From: an uncultured Parabacteroides sp.
GTDB lineage: Bacteria; Bacteroidota; Bacteroidia; Bacteroidales; Tannerellaceae
Length of the DNA stretch: 64,000 bases
Direction of reading: 5' to 3'
NCBI GenBank assembly: GCA_910577325.1
Contig: CAJTMR010000019.1
Span: forward strand, 1 to 64,000
Positions 17,919 through 27,646 of this stretch are shown in pieces. A program made the position numbers and the translations under genes. The notes beneath the pieces are model-generated. The model was not told the origin of the DNA. It made no database searches and worked only from the letters and a program-made list of their open reading frames with translations. Each line of letters begins with the position of its first letter. The stretch's first letter is position 1.

Positions 17919-18830
17919 TTATTTAGCTAAAGAGGTAAATTTATCAGGAATGCGTGTCTCGAAATGCATCTCTTGGCCCGTTACCGGGTGAACGAAGTTG
18001 AGCCGTCGGGCGTGAAGCATCAGCCGTCCGGTGGGATCTGTCTCCGCACCATACTTGTAATCGCCGGCGATAGAGTGGCCGATCGATTGCATCTGGGCGC
18101 GTATCTGGTTCTTGCGTCCCGTCTCCAGGTCGAGTTCCAACAACGAATAGGCTCCGTTGCTGTGTAGCAGACGGTAGCGTGTGATCGCCTCTTTCCCGTC
18201 TCCTTCAGTCGTTACGTAGACTTGCATCTTGGCGTTTTCGGTCAGGTTGGAGACGATCAAATCGGAATCTTTTTCCGGGCATCCTTCCACTACGGCCACG
18301 TATGTGCGTGCCGTGATGGCAGAGTTCCAATTTGATTGCAATGCTTTTTGCACTTGCAGGTTCTTTGCGAACATCATCAGCCCTGAAGTGTCACGGTCCA
18401 GACGATGAAGTACAAATATTTTATTACGCGGATCTGTCTTCTTGACATATTCGCTGAGCAGGTGGAAAGCGGTCCGTTCCTTCACGCGCGTGCTGGAAAC
18501 CGAAAGCAAGCCTTCTTTCTTGTTTACGACTATCAGGTCGTCGTCTTCCCAAACAATCGTGAGCAGTGGGTTGTTGAACTCGACTTTTCCCCGTTCGTAG
18601 CTGATTAACACTTCGTCGCCCGGTGCGAGCGGCGTGTTGAACTGGGAGGTTACCGTGCCATTGACTGAAATCTGTCCGTGGGCGAGTAGTGCCTTGACTG
18701 AACTTTTACTTTGTTCGTTTAAAAGACCGAACAGGAAAGGAAGTAACGTATTTTCTTCTTTCACTGTGACTTTACGTCCTCGAGGGGCTCTGGATCTATC
18801 TGCGCCTCTGTATTCTGAGCGTCTTGCCAT
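17919..18830 (-). CDS. RluA-family RNA pseudouridine synthase
   Basis: The start at 18830 (MARRSEYRGADRSR) gives 303 residues. The frame is open further upstream, but that part is not family-like and lies beyond a -7 box at 18854-18861. An S4-like RNA-binding domain (SSVKALLAHGQISVNGTV) is followed by the catalytic motif HRLDRDTSG, whose aspartate attacks the uridine. The end block LMLHARRLNFVHPVTG is typical. The exact target uridine cannot be assigned (rRNA or tRNA). Confidence 0.92.
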   Translation of the reverse strand: MARRSEYRGADRSRAPRGRKVTVKEENTLLPFLFGLLNEQSKSSVKALLAHGQISVNGTVTSQFNTPLAPGDEVLISYERGKVEFNNPLLTIVWEDDDLIVVNKKEGLLSVSSTRVKERTAFHLLSEYVKKTDPRNKIFVLHRLDRDTSGLMMFAKNLQVQKALQSNWNSAITARTYVAVVEGCPEKDSDLIVSNLTENAKMQVYVTTEGDGKEAITRYRLLHSNGAYSLLELDLETGRKNQIRAQMQSIGHSIAGDYKYGAETDPTGRLMLHARRLNFVHPVTGQEMHFETRIPDKFTSLAK

Positions 18831-18853
18831 ATTCCTAAATAATATATAGTTCA

Positions 18854-18861
18854 CAAAGATA
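18854..18861 (-). promoter_or_regulatory. -7 box for pseudouridine synthase/dsbD
   Basis: The minus strand reads TATCTTTG, 24 bases upstream of the chosen ATG at 18830. Confidence 0.55.
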
Positions 18862-19109
18862 CTGGCTTTTGGCCAATGCTGCAAGGAGATGCGGACAAAT
18901 AAAATAAATAGGCAATTCCTGTTTTTTTGTATTCGCCGGAAAAAGATCTTGTCGGTTTCGCCCCGGAAGTGTGTGAACTGCGGACGATGGAATGAATGCC
19001 TATTTGTTCCGTCTCCCGGTGGACGGGGCGTGAACTGCTTAAAGGGATGGCAAATCAGGATTATTGAAAAGATGTTCCCCCGAAGGATATTGTGCTGGAA
19101 ATAAATTCG
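18862..19109. other. Intergenic region without a supported gene
   Basis: With the promoters on both sides the gap between genes is 331 bases. A 71-codon plus-strand frame (18889-19104) has no recognisable domain. GTGAACTGC occurs twice (about 18971 and 19030). Nothing else stands out. Confidence 0.4.
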
Positions 19110-19117
19110 TATATTTG
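19110..19117 (+). promoter_or_regulatory. -7 box for Rpn-family gene
   Basis: TATATTTG lies 45 bases before the ATG at 19162. Confidence 0.55.
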
Positions 19118-19161
19118 CTTCTCTGTCCACAGTCGGGCGGGGGAATAAAAACAAAACGGCT

Positions 19162-20091
19162 ATGAAAAGAAAAAAAGAAAGTGAGGAAATTATGAAAGAT
19201 TTGATGGATAAATACATCCGTTTTGACTGGGCGAGCAAACGGCTGCTCCGCCAAAAAGCGAACTTCAGCGTGCTTGAAGGGTTCTTGACCGTATTGCTGA
19301 ACGAAAAAGTCACTATCTTGGAGATATTGGAAAGCGAGGGGAACCAGCAGTTTGCGGAGGACAAGTTCAACTGGGTCGATATCAAGGCCAGAAACAGCAA
19401 AGACGAGATTATCATTGTCGAGATACAGAACACCCGCGAACTGTACTATCTGGAACGTATCCTTTATGGCGTGGCGAAAGCTATCACGGAGCATATCGAT
19501 TTAGGGAAAAGCTATGAGAAGGTGAAAAAAGTCTACTCAATCAGCATCCTTTATTTCGATATCGGGCATGGTGACGATTATCTCTATCATGGTCAGACTC
19601 ACTTTATCGGTGTCCATACCGGTGACCTGTTAAAGATATCGACTAAAGAGAAAGAAGCGATCGTCTCAAAATCACCGGCTGAAATCTATCCTGAATATTT
19701 CCTGATTCGGGTTAATGAGTTCGACAAAGTTGCCGTCACCCCTTTGGAAGAATGGGTGAATTACCTCAAAAACGGAGTTATCGCCTCTGATACGAAAGTT
19801 CCCGGATTGGCCGAAGCACGTGAAAAATTGCGCTACTACAATATGACGAAGGAAGAACGTTATGCTTACGATGAGCATATCAATGCCATCATGATACAAA
19901 ACGACGTTTTAAGTTCCGCAAAATTGGAAGGGCTGATCGAAGGTCGTGCAGAGGGTCGTGCAGAAGGTCGTGCAGAAGGAGAAAAGGAAAAGCAAAGAGA
20001 AATAGCCCGCAATCTGAAAAAGAACAAGGTCTCTTTGGAGATCATCGCCTTGTCCACCGGATTATCTATCGAAGAAATTTTAACTCTTTAG
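19162..20091 (+). CDS. Rpn family PD-(D/E)XK nuclease / putative transposase
   Basis: 309 residues of the PDDEXK_2 family (PF12784). The N-terminal block DKYIRFDWASKRLLRQKANFS is typical. The nuclease core shows D followed by EIIIVEIQNTRE, fitting the D...(E/Q)-X-(Q/K) active site. The C-terminus has a repeated EGRAEGRAEGRAEG stretch and then the usual short tail helix (KKNKVSLEIIALSTGLSIEEILTL). Relatives promote RecA-independent recombination (Rpn) and some are linked to phage defence. Its role here is unknown. It stands alone with its own promoter. Confidence 0.88.
   Translation: MKRKKESEEIMKDLMDKYIRFDWASKRLLRQKANFSVLEGFLTVLLNEKVTILEILESEGNQQFAEDKFNWVDIKARNSKDEIIIVEIQNTRELYYLERILYGVAKAITEHIDLGKSYEKVKKVYSISILYFDIGHGDDYLYHGQTHFIGVHTGDLLKISTKEKEAIVSKSPAEIYPEYFLIRVNEFDKVAVTPLEEWVNYLKNGVIASDTKVPGLAEAREKLRYYNMTKEERYAYDEHINAIMIQNDVLSSAKLEGLIEGRAEGRAEGRAEGEKEKQREIARNLKKNKVSLEIIALSTGLSIEEILTL
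19939..19980 (+). repeat. 12-bp coding tandem repeat in the Rpn-family gene
   Basis: Three units of GAAGGTCGTGCA (one with GAG) encode EGRA repeats, followed by a half unit. Copy changes would keep the reading frame. Confidence 0.9.
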
Positions 20092-20251
20092 TGTCTGGGG
20101 TAAGTCATGTCTCCTCTTGCCTGTATTGAGATCGGAGTACGCTTGTGTATGCTAAGAGAATCATTTTCGGGCTGGTAGAATCCGTTTTGGAGGCTACCGG
20201 TATGGATGAGATTATTTTGCCGGCGGATGTTTGAACTCTAAAATAATATAT

Positions 20252-20259
20252 TACTTTTG
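20252..20259 (+). promoter_or_regulatory. -7 box for PUL sigma factor
   Basis: TACTTTTG has a TTTG at 20230-20233, spaced 18 bases, and lies 25 bases before the ATG. Confidence 0.65.
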
Positions 20260-20283
20260 CTAAAAAGAGTAAATTAAACTGGT

Positions 20284-20826
20284 ATGTTATGCCTTAAAAG
20301 TGATTTTGAGAAGCTATATAAGCTGTATTATCCGAAGATGTTCGCTTTCGCCAAAAACTATGTCCCGGCAAACGAAGATGCGGAGAATATCGTGCAAGAT
20401 GTGTTTCTCACACTTTGGGAAAGAAAGGAGGAGATCGAGATCTCTTTTACGCTTACGACTTATTTGTTTACATTGGTGAAAAACCGCTGCTTGAACTTCC
20501 TGCGCCACAAGCTGATCGAAGAAGAGTATAACAGCCAGATGAAAAAAGAACTGGGATTCAAACTGTATGCATTGGAAGTGTTCGACTATTCCTACCAGTC
20601 GGAAGAGGAGTTGCAGGAGATTATCCGGCGTGCGCTTGACGCCTTGCCGGAACGTTGCCGCGAAGTCTTTATCAAAAGCCGCATTGAAGGGCTCAAATAC
20701 AAGGAAATATCGGACGAACTCGGAATCTCCGTGAATACGGTGGAGAACCAAATAGTCACAGCTCTCAGAAAGTTACGTGTGGCACTGAAAGACTATTTAC
20801 CGTTATTGTTGTTCCTGGTTAATTAA
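20284..20826 (+). CDS. ECF sigma factor (Bacteroides expansion type)
   Basis: 180 residues. Sigma region 2 is at FEKLYKLYYPKMFAFAKNY and DAENIVQDVFLTLWERKEEI; region 4 is at LDALPERCREVFIKSRIEGLKYKEISDELGISVNTVENQI. It is followed by FecR, SusC, SusD and a GH89 gene, the standard trans-envelope signalling arrangement. Glycan binding at the SusC STN domain releases this sigma factor from FecR so that it can activate the locus. Confidence 0.92.
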   Translation: MLCLKSDFEKLYKLYYPKMFAFAKNYVPANEDAENIVQDVFLTLWERKEEIEISFTLTTYLFTLVKNRCLNFLRHKLIEEEYNSQMKKELGFKLYALEVFDYSYQSEEELQEIIRRALDALPERCREVFIKSRIEGLKYKEISDELGISVNTVENQIVTALRKLRVALKDYLPLLLFLVN

Positions 20827-20885
20827 TGTTTATTTTGGATTGAGGCATAGTGGTACGTTCCACGACGAGGGTTTAACCTAATATA

Positions 20886-21866
20886 ATGACAAAAGAAAGT
20901 ATGTACGATCTGTTATCAAAATATTTGGCAGGAGACATTTCAGCAGAAGAAAGACGAATATTTTTTCAGCAATTGGAAGAAAATGAAGAGTTCAGGAAAG
21001 AGGCGGCCGGGATACAAAATCTGTCTGCACTCGTTTCTATGGCGAGTGAGGATGGAGTGGCTTCGGATCTGCAATATCGTTCGTTCATCGGTATGCGGAA
21101 GAGACGCGCGTTGCTGTTCAGCATGCGTAAAGTGGCGGGGTATGCCGCGATCGTGCTCTTTTCCGTCCTGTCGACTTATCTGCTGATGAATTATGCGGGA
21201 AATAAAGAGGAAGAGTTTGTCCGCTATCAGGAGTTTTCGACTCCGGCCGGTCAGCGTGCCAAAGTCTTGCTTGCCGATGGCACGGAAGTCTGGTTGAATG
21301 CCAACTCCACCTTGCGTTATCCCGAACGTTTCGATCCGAAAAGGAGGGAGGTCGAATTGCATGGCGAAGCCTTTTTCGAAGTGGAAAAAGCAGCAGGGAA
21401 TCTTTTCGTGGTCAAGACAAACAAAATGGACATTCAGGTCACCGGGACGAAGTTCAATGTGAATGCTTACGATACGGAAGAGTATTTCGTCGCTTCACTG
21501 GTTGAAGGGGCTGTCTCCGTCTCCTGTGTGCATAACAGGAATAGCAGCTATGCTTTGCAACCCCGGCAGCAGATTGTGGTCTCGGACCATTCTTCCAAAG
21601 TCTCCTCATTCGAGAATACGGATTTTATGGCATGGAAGGATGGTATCTTTATCTTTGACGATATGTTGCTGACAGATATCATCAAGAAGCTGGAACTCTA
21701 CTATGATGTGTCGATCATCGTGAAAAACACGAAACTCGGAAACTTCCGCTATACCGGTAAATTCAGGCAACGGGATGGAGTGGAAAGCGTTTTGCGGAAA
21801 CTCCAGATCGTATATCCGTTCAAGTATATGAAGGATGATGACAAGAATCAGATCGTTTTACGATAG
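20886..21866 (+). CDS. FecR-type anti-sigma factor
   Basis: 326 residues: a cytoplasmic N-terminal sigma-binding part (LLSKYLAGDISAEERRIFFQ), one transmembrane helix (VAGYAAIVLFSVLSTYLLM, about residues 81-99), and a periplasmic FecR domain beginning EFSTPAGQRAKVLLADGTEVWLNA, with VELHGEAFFEVEK. The C-terminal DUF4974 part shows LTDIIKKLELYYDVSI. It connects the STN domain of the SusC encoded downstream to the sigma factor encoded upstream. Confidence 0.93.
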   Translation: MTKESMYDLLSKYLAGDISAEERRIFFQQLEENEEFRKEAAGIQNLSALVSMASEDGVASDLQYRSFIGMRKRRALLFSMRKVAGYAAIVLFSVLSTYLLMNYAGNKEEEFVRYQEFSTPAGQRAKVLLADGTEVWLNANSTLRYPERFDPKRREVELHGEAFFEVEKAAGNLFVVKTNKMDIQVTGTKFNVNAYDTEEYFVASLVEGAVSVSCVHNRNSSYALQPRQQIVVSDHSSKVSSFENTDFMAWKDGIFIFDDMLLTDIIKKLELYYDVSIIVKNTKLGNFRYTGKFRQRDGVESVLRKLQIVYPFKYMKDDDKNQIVLR

Positions 21867-21977
21867 ATGAGTAAAACATGAACTCTGAAATTATGACCTG
21901 CGCTTTATTACATTTAAAGAACGTTAAATAGAAAGAGCTTTGTAGTGGTATTCCTGCCGTGAAGGGTTAAACTATAC

Positions 21978-22013
21978 AAATACCGGAAAAACACGATAAA
22001 TACCGGAAAAACA
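21978..22013 (+). promoter_or_regulatory. Paired 16-bp direct repeats upstream of susC
   Basis: AAATACCGGAAAAACA occurs at 21978-21993 and 21998-22013, exactly 20 bp (two helical turns) apart, between fecR and susC. It may be a binding site or the ECF promoter region of the susCD operon. Confidence 0.5.
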
Positions 22014-22069
22014 TGTCTAACTAAGAAGATGATGCCTATGATTTGAATGAAAGAAGTTTTATATATAAA

Positions 22070-22099
22070 AACCGATCGGTGCGGGAACACCGATCGGTT
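22070..22099 (+). promoter_or_regulatory. 12-bp stem hairpin in susC leader
   Basis: AACCGATCGGTG and CACCGATCGGTT form a perfect stem with a 6-base loop, 56 bases before the susC ATG. No T tract follows. It could be an attenuator, a processing site or the fecR 3' end. Confidence 0.5.
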
Positions 22100-22154
22100 G
22101 TAAATCTAACACTCTTAGTCATAAAAAAGTATTAAATATGTAATTTACAAAAGT

Positions 22155-25100
22155 ATGAAAAAAAATACTTTACCAGTACATTTATTCTGTAAACAGAAGC
22201 ACATTCTGAAATTTTTTAATGTTATGAAATTATCAACATTAGGATTGTTTGCTTGTGCGTTTGCTGCCTATGCGGTAGATGCGGACGCCCAGGCGGCTAA
22301 AATCAACGTTTCGAATTCCCGTATGACAATCGGAAACTTTATTGAGCAAGTGGAAGAAGAGACGGGGTATATGTTTGTGTACAACAAGCGAGAAGTAGAT
22401 CTGAACAGGACGGTTTCATTGGAAGCCGGGAATAGTTCCGTTGCTGATTGCTTGAATCGTATATTTGAAAATTCCGGTATTACGTATGTTTTTGAAGACG
22501 ACTATATTGTATTGACAAAGCGTACTAAAGACACAAAAGCCACTCTGATTGTGCAGCAGTCAGGAAAGACGATCAAAGGTGTAATTACGGACGAAGCGGG
22601 TCTTTCGGTAGTCGGAGCCAATGTTATCGTGAAAGGTACGACGATCGGTACGGTGACAGATGCAGACGGGAACTTCTCCATCGAAGTCCCTTCTGATGAT
22701 GCCGTGCTCGTCATTTCCTATATCGGCTACATGGAGCAGGAAATTCCGGTAAAGAGACAAAAAAACTGGTCAATTGTTTTGAAAGAAGATTCACAGAGTT
22801 TGGACGAGGTGGTCGTTGTCGGATATGGCACTCAGAAAAAAATTGATTTGACAGGTGCAGTCACATCTGTGAAAATGGATGATGTAATTGGAAACCGTCC
22901 GATTGGCTCTGCTGTGCAGGCTCTTGAAAGTACAGTCCCCGGATTGCAAATATCTCGAAACAATGGAAAACCGGGTGTTTCAATGAATATGAATATTCGA
23001 GGCGTGACCAGTACGAATAACAGCGATGCCGCCCCACTCGTTTTGGTGGATAATGTGCCGATGGATATCAATATGATTGATCCAAGTGACATTGAAAGTG
23101 TATCTGTGTTGAAAGATGCCGCCTCTGCTGCGATTTATGGTGCACGTGCTGCGTTTGGTATCATCTTGATAACAACGAAACAAGGGAAAAGAGAAACTCC
23201 TGTTTCTTTCAATTATTCGAATAATTTTGCATTTTCAAATCCGATGTCATTACCTAATAAGGTAAACCCGAGACAGACGGTACAGGTATATAAGGATTTA
23301 GGCTTGACTTCGCATTTTGGCGGACAGAATATCGAACTTTGGAAACAGTATTTGGATGAATATGCACAAGGAATGTATCATGAAGGCTATGTTGTGAATG
23401 ATGGTGTGAGGTATAGTTTGCAACCGACAGATGCCTATGAGGATATGATGGACCGTTTCGGATTTCAGCAACAACACAATTTGTCAATGCAGGGTGGTAC
23501 AAAAAATGCTAATTATCGTTTGGCTTTCGGTATGGTTGATGAAGATGGCGTTTTGTATGGTGGTAATGACACTTATCGTCGGTATAATGTCTCCAGTTTT
23601 ATCAATATGGACGTGACGAAATGGTTAAGTGGACAGTTGGATTTCCGTTATTCGGATTCGAATACTTTAACCGCGAAAGGAAATCGTGAAGGAGGAGCCA
23701 ATATTTGGCAAGTTGCACATCAGGCTCAGCCGATGGCTCCATTGGGATATGGTTATCCGGTTAATGATGAAACGCAAGGCCTGTTGCCGTATTTTTCTCC
23801 CCGTAATATGTTATCGTTGGACAGCCCTTCAAAAGATCGTAAATCTGATACACGTGTTTTAGGAAGGTTTATATTGAGACCTGTTGATAATCTGTCTGTT
23901 ACGGGAGAATATAGTTTCTATCGCCAATGGGGAACCAATTCTTATGCTCCTAAGATTTATCAAGGTTTGTTACAGACTTCAAATAATAAGGTCCCAAGTC
24001 GTACAAAGAACTTTTATGAAACCAAAGAATGGTTTTCAACAACGAATGCCATAAATGTATATGCGACTTATGAACTGAATTTCTTGCAAGATCATAATGT
24101 TAAGGCAATGGCCGGATTTAATCAGGAATCCTATCATTATGAAGAAAGATATTCAAAAAGGGAAGATTTAATAGATCAGGATCTCCCTTCTTTATCTACA
24201 GGAAGCGGAGTACAGACAACGAAAGACGCATTTAGTGAATATGCTTTGCGAAGTGGATTTTTCCGTTTGAATTATGATTATAAAAATCGTTACTTGTTGA
24301 CATTTAATGGCCGTTATGATGGTTCTTCCCGTTTTGGAAAAGATAATCGTTTTGGTTTCTTTCCTTCGTTTTCTGCCGGATGGCGTGTTTCGGAAGAATC
24401 ATTTATGGAATCGGTAAAAGAAATTGTATCGAATTTGAAACCTCGTATATCTTGGGGTAGTATCGGTAATCAAAATGTTTCCAATTATGGATATATGTCT
24501 GCGATGGACATAGATAAAAACCATGACATAAAATGGATATTGCCGGGAGAATCCGATTATGTTTTGACGGTGAAAAAACCGGGACTTGTTTCTTCCTATT
24601 ATACATGGGAAACGGTTGAGACTTTAAATGTCGGAGTTGATATGGGATTGTTAAACAATCAGTTGCAAATGAATTTTGACTGGTATCAACGTGATACGAA
24701 AAACATGTTGGCTCCTTATAGAACCGCTCCGTCAGTATTAGGAGCCGGTTATCCTAATACAAACTCGGCAAGTTTACGTACAAATGGTTGGGAGTTGACA
24801 GTTAATTGGAATGGAAAGATCGGGCAAGATATCCGTTATAATTTAGGTTTGAATTTATATGATAGCCGCTCTAAAATTACCCGTTATGAAAATTCACAAG
24901 GTATTTTGGAGGATGATGGAAAATTGGTTTTGCGTGAGGGCATGGAATATGGTGAGATTTGGGGATATACCACTGATCGTTTCTATACGGAAGCTGATTT
25001 TGACGAAAATGGAAAATTGAAAGATGGCATACCTTACGTAGAGGGAGTGACAAAACCCAATCCGGGTGACATCCTATATGTGGATTATGATGGTAACGGT

Positions 25101-25694
25101 ATTATAAATGGTGGAAAGAACACGGAAGATGAACCTGGCGACAAACGAGTCATAGGTAACAACACGCCACGTTATCAATATAACATCAATGGCGGGATCA
25201 GTTGGAAAAATTTTGATCTTAGTTTTATTTTGACCGGTGTTGGGAAGCGAGATTTGTGGATGCCGGGATATTGGTGTGCTTCGGGGACGTTTACTGAAGC
25301 GGTGTACGATTATCAGATGGATTATTGGACAGAGGAAAATACAAATTCGTATTGGCCCAGACTATATAGTGCGGGAGGTAATAACTCCGCGAATAATCGC
25401 ATACAAACGAAATATTTGCGTGATGGGTCTTATCTGCGTTTGAAGAATATCACGTTGGGTTATAATTTGCCGAAACAGCTTTGCTCGAAATTGTATATCG
25501 GCAATTTGCGCTTTTTTATCAGCGGAGAGAACTTATATACATGGCATCATTTGCCGGAAGGATATAATCCGGATTCGTTTGTCGCTATTCCGGGAGACTT
25601 GAAAGTGACTTCCGGAATACAAGGAGATGGTGCAACAAACTGGTCTTATCCATTGATGCGTCAATTTTCGTTTGGCATAAATTTAATATTTTAA
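22155..25694 (+). CDS. SusC/RagA TonB-dependent transporter with STN domain
   Basis: 1179 residues. After a long signal region (to about residue 46, ending DADAQA) comes an STN signalling domain (about 48-120, TIGNFIEQVEEETGYMFVYN). Next is a carboxypeptidase-regulatory-like domain (about 136-205), a SusC hinge (LDEVVVVGYGTQKKIDLTGAV), the plug, and a 22-strand outer-membrane barrel ending in FSFGINLIF. It imports oligosaccharides with TonB energy. The STN domain fits regulation through the preceding FecR/sigma pair. Its base composition is more AT-rich than that of nearby housekeeping genes, suggesting transfer of the locus. Confidence 0.95.
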   Translation: MKKNTLPVHLFCKQKHILKFFNVMKLSTLGLFACAFAAYAVDADAQAAKINVSNSRMTIGNFIEQVEEETGYMFVYNKREVDLNRTVSLEAGNSSVADCLNRIFENSGITYVFEDDYIVLTKRTKDTKATLIVQQSGKTIKGVITDEAGLSVVGANVIVKGTTIGTVTDADGNFSIEVPSDDAVLVISYIGYMEQEIPVKRQKNWSIVLKEDSQSLDEVVVVGYGTQKKIDLTGAVTSVKMDDVIGNRPIGSAVQALESTVPGLQISRNNGKPGVSMNMNIRGVTSTNNSDAAPLVLVDNVPMDINMIDPSDIESVSVLKDAASAAIYGARAAFGIILITTKQGKRETPVSFNYSNNFAFSNPMSLPNKVNPRQTVQVYKDLGLTSHFGGQNIELWKQYLDEYAQGMYHEGYVVNDGVRYSLQPTDAYEDMMDRFGFQQQHNLSMQGGTKNANYRLAFGMVDEDGVLYGGNDTYRRYNVSSFINMDVTKWLSGQLDFRYSDSNTLTAKGNREGGANIWQVAHQAQPMAPLGYGYPVNDETQGLLPYFSPRNMLSLDSPSKDRKSDTRVLGRFILRPVDNLSVTGEYSFYRQWGTNSYAPKIYQGLLQTSNNKVPSRTKNFYETKEWFSTTNAINVYATYELNFLQDHNVKAMAGFNQESYHYEERYSKREDLIDQDLPSLSTGSGVQTTKDAFSEYALRSGFFRLNYDYKNRYLLTFNGRYDGSSRFGKDNRFGFFPSFSAGWRVSEESFMESVKEIVSNLKPRISWGSIGNQNVSNYGYMSAMDIDKNHDIKWILPGESDYVLTVKKPGLVSSYYTWETVETLNVGVDMGLLNNQLQMNFDWYQRDTKNMLAPYRTAPSVLGAGYPNTNSASLRTNGWELTVNWNGKIGQDIRYNLGLNLYDSRSKITRYENSQGILEDDGKLVLREGMEYGEIWGYTTDRFYTEADFDENGKLKDGIPYVEGVTKPNPGDILYVDYDGNGIINGGKNTEDEPGDKRVIGNNTPRYQYNINGGISWKNFDLSFILTGVGKRDLWMPGYWCASGTFTEAVYDYQMDYWTEENTNSYWPRLYSAGGNNSANNRIQTKYLRDGSYLRLKNITLGYNLPKQLCSKLYIGNLRFFISGENLYTWHHLPEGYNPDSFVAIPGDLKVTSGIQGDGATNWSYPLMRQFSFGINLIF

Positions 25695-25706
25695 AAGAAT
25701 AACAAG

Positions 25707-27632
25707 ATGAATATGAAAAAGTATATATTGTTCTTGCTAATGGGATGTTTGTCCTGTAATGATAGTTTTTTGGATAGAAAACCTCTTGATCAGCCTATAG
25801 AGAAAACTTTTTTCAAATCGTATGAAAATTGCCGGACGTATGCTTGGCAGTTCTATGCTTGGTTCCCTGGTTATAATAAAGATAAAAATGAATTGTATGA
25901 CATCTATACGGATAACGGTTTTCATGGAGCCAATAACAATGAGAATAAATATGGTTGGGACAAAGTGACAAAAGGCAGTTATACCTCAACCGGTTCAAAT
26001 GGTTGGAAGTATGAAAATATACGCACGATTCAGTATATGTTGGATAATATCGACGATTCCAAAATGACGGAAACGGAGAAAAACCATTGGAAAGGTGTTT
26101 GCTATTTTTTCAAGGCAAATGAATATTTTTCTTTCTTGTCGCGTTTTGGAAAAGCGATATGGGTCGATAAGGTGCTGACGGATGCGGATGAGGATATTTT
26201 GTATGGACCGACGATTTCACGGGTGGAACTGGCTGGTAAAATATTGGAGATGCTTGAGTTTGCCCGTGACAATGTGAAAAAAGACGGAGATGGGAAAAAT
26301 ACGGTTACACCGGATGTTGTGAACGCATTGATTTCACGTTTTGGATTGTTTGAAGGAACGTGGGAAAAGTATCATAATGTAGAAGGCGGAGATCCTGTAA
26401 AATATTTGCAAGCAAGTTTTGATGCTTCTTCTGCTTTGGTTACTAAATACCCTATGATTCATTCTAATTATAATGAACTTTTCAATTCGTATGATTTGTC
26501 TGGAGTACAGGGAGTTTTGTTGTATAAAATTTATATTCCGACAAAAGGGCATGATCTTATGCGGGTGATGCGTTCTTCAGAGTCTTGGCAAGAGGCTTCT
26601 TCGGATATGGTACAATCTTATCTTTGCAGAGATGGAAAGCCGATTTGGACAAGTTCGGAATATGAAGGGAATCGACAAACCGGAAATGATATTATGAATG
26701 TAGAGTTCAGAAATAGGGATCATCGGTTATATTATTCTATTTGTCCGCCCTTTAGGGTAAATACGGAAATTAGTACGAAAAAATGGAATGCAGGTAAAGA
26801 TGTGGAAGAATTTTGTGAACGGACAGAGAATGCTATTGATGGTGAGTATATTGACTTAATGAAAGAGATAACATCAGGTTCTTCGATTCAGAAATTTTTA
26901 CCTGTTATTCAATGGAATGATGAAATTGTACGTGAAATTCCTCATTTCAGAGGCCGCTATCAAATGGGGCAGGGATATAACACATCGAATGGAGGATATT
27001 ATATATGGAAATATTATACGCCTGATAATCAGCAGGTATATAGTGATACGGATGCTCCTGTTTTCCGAATGGGAGAAGTGTTGGTAAATCATGCAGAAGC
27101 CGCTTGGGAATTGGGGCGTTTTGATCAGAGCGTAGCTGATGAAACCATTAATAAATTGAGAGAAAGAGCTCATATTGCGTCGATGAAAGTGGCTGGAATC
27201 ACTTCGGATTTTGATCCTAAACGGGATAAGGGTGGATATGTTTGTAGCGGTGATCCTGTTTCTGGTCCAAATGATTATGAAGTGGATCCTGTTTTGTGGG
27301 AAATCCGTCGTGAACGTCGTGTAGAACTGTATGCTGAAGGTTTCCGGTTTGATGATTTGCGCCGTTGGGCCAAAGGTCATTATATCAGTAAAACGCAATA
27401 CGGTGTTTATGTCAAAAAAGCTGATTACGAAAACGAACGTTATGTAGGTGATCCGGATGTCAACAATTTTAATTTAAAGATTGTTGATGACGGAAAAGGT
27501 GGCGGACGTGTTTGTCTGTTCGGTGCTCCCACTCCAGGATGGCTGAATAAGTATTATTTATATCCTGTTCCAATCAATGATTTGGTTTTGAATACGAACT
27601 TGGTGCAATCTCCAGGGTACGAAGTTGACTAA
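25707..27632 (+). CDS. SusD/RagB glycan-binding lipoprotein
   Basis: 641 residues. The lipoprotein signal (MNMKKYILFLLMGCLSC) has its cysteine at about residue 17; the start may be either of the two close ATGs. The SusD fold shows in DPVLWEIRRERRVELYAEGFRFDDLRRW and the C-terminal YYLYPVPINDLVLNTNLVQSPGY. It forms the surface lid on the SusC barrel encoded 12 bases upstream. Its glycan is inferred from the GH89 neighbour. Confidence 0.95.
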   Translation: MNMKKYILFLLMGCLSCNDSFLDRKPLDQPIEKTFFKSYENCRTYAWQFYAWFPGYNKDKNELYDIYTDNGFHGANNNENKYGWDKVTKGSYTSTGSNGWKYENIRTIQYMLDNIDDSKMTETEKNHWKGVCYFFKANEYFSFLSRFGKAIWVDKVLTDADEDILYGPTISRVELAGKILEMLEFARDNVKKDGDGKNTVTPDVVNALISRFGLFEGTWEKYHNVEGGDPVKYLQASFDASSALVTKYPMIHSNYNELFNSYDLSGVQGVLLYKIYIPTKGHDLMRVMRSSESWQEASSDMVQSYLCRDGKPIWTSSEYEGNRQTGNDIMNVEFRNRDHRLYYSICPPFRVNTEISTKKWNAGKDVEEFCERTENAIDGEYIDLMKEITSGSSIQKFLPVIQWNDEIVREIPHFRGRYQMGQGYNTSNGGYYIWKYYTPDNQQVYSDTDAPVFRMGEVLVNHAEAAWELGRFDQSVADETINKLRERAHIASMKVAGITSDFDPKRDKGGYVCSGDPVSGPNDYEVDPVLWEIRRERRVELYAEGFRFDDLRRWAKGHYISKTQYGVYVKKADYENERYVGDPDVNNFNLKIVDDGKGGGRVCLFGAPTPGWLNKYYLYPVPINDLVLNTNLVQSPGYEVD

Positions 27633-27646
27633 AAAGCATATTAATT

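Noticed and set aside
18889..19104. 71-codon frame upstream of the Rpn-family gene
   Set aside because: No family-like features, and it ends just before that gene's promoter.
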